From assembly GCA_023255835.1 (NCBI GenBank), contig JAGDVW010000010.1, positions 1 through 5,862 of the forward strand: DNA of 5,862 nt, in the 5' to 3' direction. Made by a program: the position numbers and the translations under genes. This stretch comes from Candidatus Acetothermia bacterium (GTDB lineage Bacteria; Bipolaricaulota; Bipolaricaulia; Bipolaricaulales; Bipolaricaulaceae). Of this stretch, positions 1 to 3,196 are shown piece by piece (the first letter of the stretch is position 1; each line of letters opens with the position of its first letter). The notes beneath the pieces were generated by a model, which searched no databases, was not told the DNA's origin, and saw nothing but the letters and a program-made list of their open reading frames with translations.

Positions 1-476
1 TCGAACACGAAAAGCTGGGCCCGGGAAAGGAGGGCCGAACGCAACACAAAGGAGGGGTTCTCCGTGGTGGCCCCGATGAAATAAATCGAGCCCTCCTCCA
101 AAAAGGGCAAAAGGACATCCTGCTGGGCCCGGTTCCAGCGGTGGATCTCGTCCAAAAAGAGGAGGTCTTTGGTGCCCGTGCGCTTCCAAAGCTCCCGGGA
201 AGCCTCCAAAACTTCGCGCACCTCCGAGACGGTGGCCAGGGCCGCGGATTTCTGGATGAATTTGGCCCCGAATCTTTGGGCGATGATCCTTCCCACCGTG
301 GTTTTCCCCGTGCCGGGCGGGCCCCAAAAGATGAGGGGGACGGTGAGGCCGCCCTCGATGAGGGCCCGGAGGGGGCCATGCTCGCCCAAAAGGTGTTCCT
401 GTCCCACCACCTCGGGGAGATCCCGGGGCCGGAGACGCTCGGCAAGCGGGGCCTTCCCCTCCCACAGGCCGGCCAT
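1..476 (-). CDS. rarA: Replication-associated recombination protein A (RarA/MgsA), AAA+ ATPase, N-terminal part
   Basis: AAA+ ATPase of the clamp-loader-like RarA/MgsA/WRNIP1 family, which acts in the cytoplasm at stalled replication forks. The visible 158 residues start MAGLWEGKAPLAERLRPRDL. The Walker A motif GPPGTGKT is at residues 52-59, the Walker B FLDE at 107-110 followed by IHRWN, and a sensor-1-like GATTEN at 135-140 leading into PSFVLRSALLSRAQ. The sequence from 136 to 153 is strongly typical of RarA and separates it from RuvB and DnaX. The family is usually about 420-450 residues, so the C-terminal two thirds (tetramerisation region) lie beyond base 1. ATG 476 is chosen because the in-frame ATG 15 bases upstream is followed at once by a stop. 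No clear Shine-Dalgarno precedes it. It is divergent from the tRNA cluster. Confidence 0.93.
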   Translation of the reverse strand, partial: MAGLWEGKAPLAERLRPRDLPEVVGQEHLLGEHGPLRALIEGGLTVPLIFWGPPGTGKTTVGRIIAQRFGAKFIQKSAALATVSEVREVLEASRELWKRTGTKDLLFLDEIHRWNRAQQDVLLPFLEEGSIYFIGATTENPSFVLRSALLSRAQLFVF

Positions 477-489
477 ATCCCGTCATGCC

Positions 490-495
490 ATTCTA
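490..495 (-). promoter_or_regulatory. Possible -10 box for rarA
   Basis: On the minus strand, TAGAAT (5 of 6 to TATAAT) lies 13 bases before the rarA ATG. I find no convincing -35 hexamer at 16-18 bases. If real, the message would start only about 7 bases before the ATG. Weak on its own. Confidence 0.3.
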
Positions 496-499
496 CTCA

Positions 500-513
500 A
501 GCCTTGACAGGCT
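500..513. repeat. Inverted repeat AGCCT-TGAC-AGGCT over the tRNA promoter -35
   Basis: Perfect 5-base arms, AGCCT (500-504) and AGGCT (509-513), with a 4-base centre. It overlaps the TTGACA -35 and sits between the divergent rarA and tRNA transcription units, so it could be an operator. Arms this short can occur by chance. Confidence 0.35.
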
Positions 514-533
514 GCGAGGGCCACGGCTAACAT
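504..533 (+). promoter_or_regulatory. Promoter of the tRNA cluster
   Basis: A perfect -35 hexamer TTGACA (504-509) is followed after 18 bases by TAACAT (528-533, 4 of 6 to TATAAT). Transcription would start near 540, right at the 5' end of tRNA-Lys(CTT). A GC-rich spacer (CTGCGAGGGCC) lies between the two elements, reminiscent of a stable-RNA discriminator-type control region, but that resemblance is inference. The -35 lies inside a small inverted repeat (500-513). Confidence 0.6.
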
Positions 534-540
534 TCTTTTG

Positions 541-613
541 GGGCCGTTAGCTCAACAGGTAGAGCAGCGGACTCTTAATCCGCGGGCTGGGGGTTCGAGT
601 CCTCCACGGCCCA
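541..613 (+). tRNA. tRNA-Lys(CTT)
   Basis: Full cloverleaf. Acceptor GGGCCGT (541-547) pairs with ACGGCCC (606-612), and the discriminator is A613. D stem GCTC/GAGC. The anticodon stem GCGGA/TCCGC encloses loop CT-CTT-AA, with anticodon CTT at 574-576, reading AAG. The T stem GGGGG/CCTCC has one G-T pair, with loop TTCGAGT. CCA is not encoded. First gene of the cluster. Confidence 0.96.
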
Positions 614-625
614 TTTCCTTTCTTT

Positions 626-698
626 GGGTCGTTAGCTCAGTCGGTAGAGCACCGGCCTTTTAAGCCGGGGGCCGCAGGTTCGATTCCTGCACGACCCA
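626..698 (+). tRNA. tRNA-Lys(TTT)
   Basis: Acceptor GGGTCGT (626-632) pairs with ACGACCC (691-697), and the discriminator is A698. D stem GCTC/GAGC. The anticodon stem CCGGC/GCCGG encloses CT-TTT-AA, with anticodon TTT at 659-661, reading AAA/AAG. T stem GCAGG/CCTGC with loop TTCGATT. No encoded CCA. It follows the first tRNA-Lys after 12 bases. Confidence 0.96.
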
Positions 699-701
699 CA
701 A

Positions 702-776
702 GTCCCCGTCGTCTAGGCCGGCCCAGGACACCGGGCTTTCAATCCGGAAACGGGGGTTCGAATCCCCCCGGGGACA
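702..776 (+). tRNA. tRNA-Glu(TTC)
   Basis: Acceptor GTCCCCG (702-708) pairs with CGGGGAC (769-775), and the discriminator is A776. The D arm has GTCT/GGAC pairing, including a T-G pair as is typical of tRNA-Glu. The anticodon stem CCGGG/TCCGG encloses CT-TTC-AA, with anticodon TTC at 738-740. T stem GGGGG/CCCCC with loop TTCGAAT. Only three bases separate it from tRNA-Lys(TTT) and two from tRNA-Val. No encoded CCA. Confidence 0.96.
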
Positions 777-778
777 GA

Positions 779-850
779 GGGCGAGTAGCTCAGGGGGAGA
801 GCATCCGGCTTACATCCGGAAGGCCAGAGGTTCGAATCCTCTCTCGCCCA
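779..850 (+). tRNA. tRNA-Val(TAC)
   Basis: Acceptor GGGCGAG (779-785) pairs with CTCGCCC (843-849), and the discriminator is A850. D stem GCTC/GAGC with a short 7-base loop. The anticodon stem TCCGG/CCGGA encloses CT-TAC-AT, with anticodon TAC at 811-813. T stem AGAGG/CCTCT with loop TTCGAAT. No encoded CCA. Confidence 0.96.
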
Positions 851-854
851 GAGC

Positions 855-884
855 TTGGCCCGCGCCCAGGGCCGCGGGTAAAAT
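855..884 (+). promoter_or_regulatory. Possible internal promoter before tRNA-Asp
   Basis: In the only long spacer of the cluster, TTGGCC (855-860, 4 of 6 to TTGACA) and TAAAAT (879-884, 5 of 6 to TATAAT) are 18 bases apart. A start near 891 would give a transcript of tRNA-Asp, tRNA-Phe and dnaA. The same spacer can fold: CCCGCG (859-864) with CGCGGG (873-878). The hairpin has no T-run after it, so it does not look like a terminator. Confidence 0.42.
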
Positions 885-893
885 CCAGCCCGC

Positions 894-972
894 GGGGACG
901 TGGTGTAGCCCGGACTAACACACCGGATTGTCACTCCGGAGATCGCGGGTTCAAATCCCGTCGTCCCCGCCA
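894..972 (+). tRNA. tRNA-Asp(GTC), with CCA encoded
   Basis: Acceptor GGGGACG (894-900) pairs with CGTCCCC (962-968), and the discriminator is G969. It is followed by CCA (970-972), the only genome-encoded CCA in the cluster. D stem GTGT/ACAC. The anticodon stem CCGGA/TCCGG encloses TT-GTC-AC, with anticodon GTC at 930-932. T stem GCGGG/CCCGT has one G-T pair, with loop TTCAAAT. With CCA counted, it abuts tRNA-Phe with no spacer. Confidence 0.96.
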
Positions 973-1045
973 GGCGAGGTAGCTCAGGTGGTAGAGCACC
1001 CGGCTGAAAACCGGGGTGTCCCCAGTTCGACTCTGGGCCTCGCCA
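973..1045 (+). tRNA. tRNA-Phe(GAA)
   Basis: Acceptor GGCGAGG (973-979) pairs with CCTCGCC (1038-1044), and the discriminator is A1045. D stem GCTC/GAGC. The anticodon stem CCCGG/CCGGG encloses CT-GAA-AA, with anticodon GAA at 1006-1008. T stem CCCAG/CTGGG with loop TTCGACT. No encoded CCA. It ends 10 bases before the dnaA start codon, so its 3' processing would set the 5' end of a downstream dnaA message. Confidence 0.96.
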
Positions 1046-1055
1046 CTGTTTTGTC

Positions 1056-2381
1056 ATGGGGCAGCCCCTGGAAGAGCTGTGGGCGCGCGTGCGGGCGGAT
1101 TTGGCCGAAGAAATCCCTCCCACAAGCTTTGCCGCCTGGTTTTCCGCAGCCCGCGCCCGCACCGACGGCGAGGAATTGGTCCTCGAGGTCCCCTCCACCT
1201 TCGCCAAAGCCGCGATCGAACAGAAATATCGTGACCTTTTGCATCGCCTCTTCACCGAGGCCCTGGGGAGGGAAGTGGCCTGGCGGATCGAGGTGGTCCC
1301 CTCCTCTGAGGCGCCCGGCCTTTCCTTGGAATTCCAACCACAGCGCTATTTGGGATCCCTTCCCCTCAACCCCGAGTACACCTTCGAGAGCTTCGTGCGG
1401 GGGAAGAACTCGGAACTCGCCTTCGCCGCGGCCCAGGCTGTGGCCCAATCCCCAGCCCGCGCCTATAACCCCCTCTTCATCTACGGCAAGGTGGGGCTGG
1501 GGAAAACCCACCTCCTCCAGGCCATCGGGAACCATGTGCTGAAAGCGCATAAAAACCTGACCGTGGCCTATACCACTTCGGAGCGGTTCACCATCGAGCT
1601 CATCCAGGCCATCGGCTCGAACACCACCGACCAATTTCGCTCCCGCTACCGCACCGTCGACATCCTCCTCATCGACGACGTGCACTTTTTGCGCAACAAA
1701 GAGGGGACCCAGGAGGAACTTTTCCACACCTTCAACGAGCTCTACGGGAACAGCAAACAAATTGTTCTTTCTTCGGATCGACCGCCGGAGGAGCTCCAGG
1801 GCCTGCAAGACCGCCTCATCTCCCGCTTCCGCTGGGGATTGGTGGTGGACATCCAACCGCCGGATTTGGAGACGAGGATGGCCATCCTTCGGGAGAAGGC
1901 CCGCCGCCGGGGGGTGACCGTCCCGGATTCCATCCTGGAGATGATCGCCTCCCGCATCACCACCAACGTCCGTGACCTCGAGGGCGCCCTGATCCGGGTC
2001 ATCGCCTACCTCGAGCTCGGCCAGGGCCCTCTGACCCCCGGCGTTTTGGAATCCCTCCTTCCTAAAGAGGAACGCGTCCCCAAACTCACGATCCAGGCCA
2101 TAAAGGAAGAGGTGGCCGCTTACTATCGCGTTTCCCTTGAGGAATTGGATGGCCCTTCCCGGAAAAAGGAGGTGGCCTTTGCCCGGCAGATCGCGATTTA
2201 TTTGGCCCGGGAGCTCACGGATACCTCTTTCCCCGCATTGGGCCGGGCCTTCGGCGGCCGGGATCACACCACCGCCATGCACGCCTACCAAAAAGTGCAG
2301 GAACTGTTGCGGGATGCCCCCCTCCTCCGCTCCGAGGTGGATGAGCTTCGCAGCCGCATCCTTTCCAAATACTCCCGCTGA
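1056..2381 (+). CDS. dnaA: Chromosomal replication initiator protein DnaA
   Basis: ATP-dependent initiator that binds DnaA boxes and opens oriC; 441 residues, within the usual 400-470 range. Domain I spans about 1-80 (LEELWARVRADL start, W9, W28), with a very short domain II linker to about 100. The domain III AAA+ module has Walker A GKVGLGKT (144-151), Walker B LLIDD (204-208), sensor I SSD (239-241), box VII DRLISRF with R253 and the arginine finger R257, and sensor II R306 in NVRDLEGAL. Domain IV has RQIAIYLARELTD (377-389) and the DNA-contacting GGRDHTT (400-406). K145 replaces the Gly usual in DnaA Walker A. ATG 1056 gives the normal N-terminus but has no Shine-Dalgarno. The gene is probably co-transcribed with the tRNAs. 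dnaN does not follow; the origin does. Confidence 0.98.
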   Translation: MGQPLEELWARVRADLAEEIPPTSFAAWFSAARARTDGEELVLEVPSTFAKAAIEQKYRDLLHRLFTEALGREVAWRIEVVPSSEAPGLSLEFQPQRYLGSLPLNPEYTFESFVRGKNSELAFAAAQAVAQSPARAYNPLFIYGKVGLGKTHLLQAIGNHVLKAHKNLTVAYTTSERFTIELIQAIGSNTTDQFRSRYRTVDILLIDDVHFLRNKEGTQEELFHTFNELYGNSKQIVLSSDRPPEELQGLQDRLISRFRWGLVVDIQPPDLETRMAILREKARRRGVTVPDSILEMIASRITTNVRDLEGALIRVIAYLELGQGPLTPGVLESLLPKEERVPKLTIQAIKEEVAAYYRVSLEELDGPSRKKEVAFARQIAIYLARELTDTSFPALGRAFGGRDHTTAMHAYQKVQELLRDAPLLRSEVDELRSRILSKYSR

Positions 2382-2394
2382 ATTCACAGGCCCC

Positions 2395-2403
2395 TGGGGA
2401 TAA
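2395..2403 (-). promoter_or_regulatory. DnaA box variant TTATCCCCA
   Basis: One mismatch to TTATCCACA, read on the minus strand. It forms a pair with the next box at 12-base start-to-start spacing, mirroring the perfect pair at 2520/2532. Confidence 0.55.
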
Positions 2404-2406
2404 ACC

Positions 2407-2415
2407 TGTGGATAG
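2407..2415 (-). promoter_or_regulatory. DnaA box variant CTATCCACA
   Basis: One mismatch to the consensus, at the first base, on the minus strand. Second member of the left outer pair. Confidence 0.65.
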
Positions 2416-2428
2416 TCCCCGCTCCCCC

Positions 2429-2437
2429 TGTGGACAA
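2429..2437 (-). promoter_or_regulatory. DnaA box variant TTGTCCACA
   Basis: One mismatch to TTATCCACA, on the minus strand. It lies in the first copy of a 12-base direct repeat GTGGACAAGTGC (2430-2441 and 2464-2475). Confidence 0.65.
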
Positions 2438-2449
2438 GTGCACCCCCCC

Positions 2450-2458
2450 TGTGGAAAA
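2450..2458 (-). promoter_or_regulatory. DnaA box variant TTTTCCACA
   Basis: One mismatch to the E. coli consensus, on the minus strand. The same sequence is the known DnaA box form of cyanobacteria; here it is one variant among several. Confidence 0.6.
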
Positions 2459-2462
2459 CCTC

Positions 2463-2471
2463 GGTGGACAA
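2463..2471 (-). promoter_or_regulatory. Weak DnaA box TTGTCCACC
   Basis: Two mismatches to the consensus. Supported mainly because it repeats the context of the box at 2429 and forms the left arm of the central inverted repeat. Confidence 0.4.
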
Positions 2472-2489
2472 GTGCCAGTCTCACTTGTC
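2467..2489. repeat. Central inverted repeat of oriC
   Basis: GACAAGTG (2467-2474) and CACTTGTC (2482-2489) are perfect 8-base arms around a 7-base centre. It lies where the DnaA boxes switch from minus to plus orientation. Confidence 0.75.
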
Positions 2490-2519
2490 TCCACATTTTG
2501 TCCCCCGCCTTTCCCCAGG

Positions 2520-2528
2520 TTATCCACA
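2520..2528 (+). promoter_or_regulatory. DnaA box TTATCCACA, perfect
   Basis: Exact 9-base consensus on the plus strand. It is separated from the next perfect box by GGC only, so the two are 12 bases apart start to start and could seat adjacent DnaA protomers. Confidence 0.92.
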
Positions 2529-2531
2529 GGC

Positions 2532-2540
2532 TTATCCACA
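2532..2540 (+). promoter_or_regulatory. DnaA box TTATCCACA, perfect
   Basis: Exact consensus on the plus strand, second of the tandem pair. Confidence 0.92.
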
Positions 2541-2561
2541 GCCTCCCCGCCAGAAGGGATC

Positions 2562-2590
2562 GGGCCCCCAGGGGTTATCCACAGGGGCCC
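2562..2590. repeat. GC-rich inverted repeat around the last DnaA box
   Basis: GGGCCCC (2562-2568) and GGGGCCC (2584-2590) form perfect 7-base arms. CCCCAGGGG (2566-2574) is nested inside the left half, and the DnaA box 2575-2583 lies between the arms. Confidence 0.75.
2575..2583 (+). promoter_or_regulatory. DnaA box TTATCCACA, perfect, next to the candidate unwinding site
   Basis: Exact consensus on the plus strand. It is bracketed by GGGCCCC (2562-2568) and GGGGCCC (2584-2590). It points toward the CTA hexamers and dciA, the arrangement expected of the box that anchors DnaA filament growth in a basal unwinding system. Confidence 0.92.
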
Positions 2591-2616
2591 TGTAGCCCCT
2601 ACAGCTACAACTACGG
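2590..2616 (+). repeat. CTGTAG/CTACAG palindrome and CTACRR hexamer run, candidate unwinding element
   Basis: CTGTAG-CCC-CTACAG (2590-2604) is a perfect 6-base-arm palindrome. Its right arm begins three hexamers, CTACAG, CTACAA and CTACGG (2599-2616), so CTA recurs every six bases on the strand carrying the perfect boxes. Known DnaA-trio elements use CTA-like triplets every three bases beside a box and a GC-rich spacer. Here the box and spacer are present, but only alternate triplets fit. Confidence 0.4.
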
Positions 2617-2619
2617 AAA

Positions 2620-3141
2620 ATGAAAGGGATGAATAGCCCATTTTGGCTTGAGGCCCTGGCTAAAAGCTGGGGAAAAGGTTGGGAAGAACAGGAGGCGGTT
2701 TGGAGGTGGCGGGAGGTTGTGGGCGGGGGCCTAAGTAAGCTCGCCCGCCCCCTCTATGTGGAAAGGGGCGTCCTACACCTCGCTGTGCCAAGCCCAGTGG
2801 TGGCCAACGAGCTTCGCCTTTGGGAGAAGGAGATCATCTCCCGCCTTGCGAACATGGCCCCAAAAAGCGGGGTAAAAGAGCTCCGCTTCCGTATAGTCTC
2901 CGAGGCCAAACCCGCCCAAGAAATAAAGGCCGAGCCGGGCGCAAAGGAGGTAAGGCGCGCCGAAGCCTTGATCCCCGAGAATTTACCTAATCCTTTGCGG
3001 ACGAAAATTTTGCGACTCCTTGCGCAAGTTCTGTCGCAAGAGGAGAGCATCCTCGCCCGCGGAGGCCGAAGGTGCCGCCGTTGTGGCGTGGCTTTCTTGG
3101 GGGACGGGGAAGAGTGCCCCCTTTGCCGCCTCCTTCCCTGA
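2620..3141 (+). CDS. dciA: DciA-type replicative helicase-loading protein (DUF721) with C-terminal zinc ribbon
   Basis: DUF721/DciA proteins interact with the replicative helicase DnaB and support its loading in bacteria lacking DnaC/DnaI. Of 173 residues, about 22-93 fit the DUF721 core: VWRWREVVGGGLSKLARPL, then GVLHLAVPSPVVANELRLWEKEIISRL, then VKELRFRI. A charged linker follows. The tail has CRRC (152-155) and CPLC (166-169), a four-cysteine zinc-ribbon-like knuckle absent from minimal DciA proteins. ATG 2620 is preferred because GGA lies 4 bases upstream; ATG 2629 is possible. It sits directly beside oriC, which fits a helicase-loading role. The family call is firm by pattern; zinc binding is inferred. 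I see no reliable promoter separate from the origin. Confidence 0.85.
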   Translation: MKGMNSPFWLEALAKSWGKGWEEQEAVWRWREVVGGGLSKLARPLYVERGVLHLAVPSPVVANELRLWEKEIISRLANMAPKSGVKELRFRIVSEAKPAQEIKAEPGAKEVRRAEALIPENLPNPLRTKILRLLAQVLSQEESILARGGRRCRRCGVAFLGDGEECPLCRLLP

Positions 3142-3185
3142 TCTTGCCCCGCGCCCCTGGGCCGGGTATGTTCGTGTTCGTTTTC

Positions 3186-3192
3186 GGGGGTG
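3186..3192 (+). promoter_or_regulatory. Ribosome binding site deciding the thrS start
   Basis: GGGGGTG lies 4 bases before ATG 3197, a good match to the GGAGGTG Shine-Dalgarno core with one change. It supports ATG 3197 over the longer in-frame reading from 3020, which would overlap dciA. It is the only clear Shine-Dalgarno in the window. Confidence 0.65.
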
Positions 3193-3196
3193 CGCG

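Larger units (their letters stand above)
2430..2475 (+). repeat. Direct repeat GTGGACAAGTGC, two copies in oriC
   Basis: Two identical 12-base copies at 2430-2441 and 2464-2475, 34 bases apart, each containing most of a minus-strand DnaA box. The fixed copy including the non-box GTGC tail suggests a duplicated protein-binding unit or local duplication. Confidence 0.8.
2382..2619. other. oriC: Probable chromosomal replication origin (oriC)
   Basis: A 238-base gene-free region between dnaA and dciA. It carries three perfect DnaA boxes on the plus strand (2520, 2532, 2575) and five one- or two-mismatch boxes on the minus strand (2395, 2407, 2429, 2450, 2463). The two groups diverge from a central 8-base inverted repeat (2467-2489). 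A GC-rich palindrome brackets the last perfect box and is followed by CTA-type hexamers and a modestly AT-rich stretch running into dciA, a candidate unwinding site. The + strand is C-rich in dnaA and G-rich in dciA, which fits divergent forks. No strong AT-rich block is present. Position and box density make the call; the unwinding site is inferred. Confidence 0.88.

Noticed and set aside
141..530. Plus-strand open frames opposite rarA
   Set aside because: The minus strand gives a clean RarA N-terminus with Walker A and B; these frames are its shadows.
859..878. CCCGCG/CGCGGG hairpin as a terminator between tRNA-Val and tRNA-Asp
   Set aside because: No T-run follows; the next bases are TAAAATCC, which fit a -10 element better.
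984..2471. 495-codon open frame on the minus strand
   Set aside because: It runs antisense through dnaA and two tRNAs. Its translation is Gly/His/Asp-rich with no family pattern, as expected for the opposite strand of a C-rich third-position gene.
2487..2495. GTCTCCACA as a further DnaA box
   Set aside because: Two mismatches, including the core A at position 3. It is better explained as the flank of the central inverted repeat.
2382..2619. CRISPR array, mobile element or novel defence system
   Set aside because: The repeats are short, unequal in spacing and built from DnaA boxes. No transposase, integrase or array-like spacer pattern is present anywhere in the window.
2757..2765. TGTGGAAAG inside dciA as a DnaA box
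   Set aside because: Two mismatches to TTATCCACA on the minus strand, isolated in coding sequence, so likely chance.
3020..3196. N-terminal extension of ThrRS from an earlier in-frame ATG
   Set aside because: It would overlap dciA, adds 59 residues outside the family's normal start, and lacks the GGGGGTG site that precedes ATG 3197.
3142..3196. Leader regulation of thrS (T-box or operator mimic)
   Set aside because: The gap is only 55 bases, with no T-box sequence and no tRNA-Thr-like fold visible.
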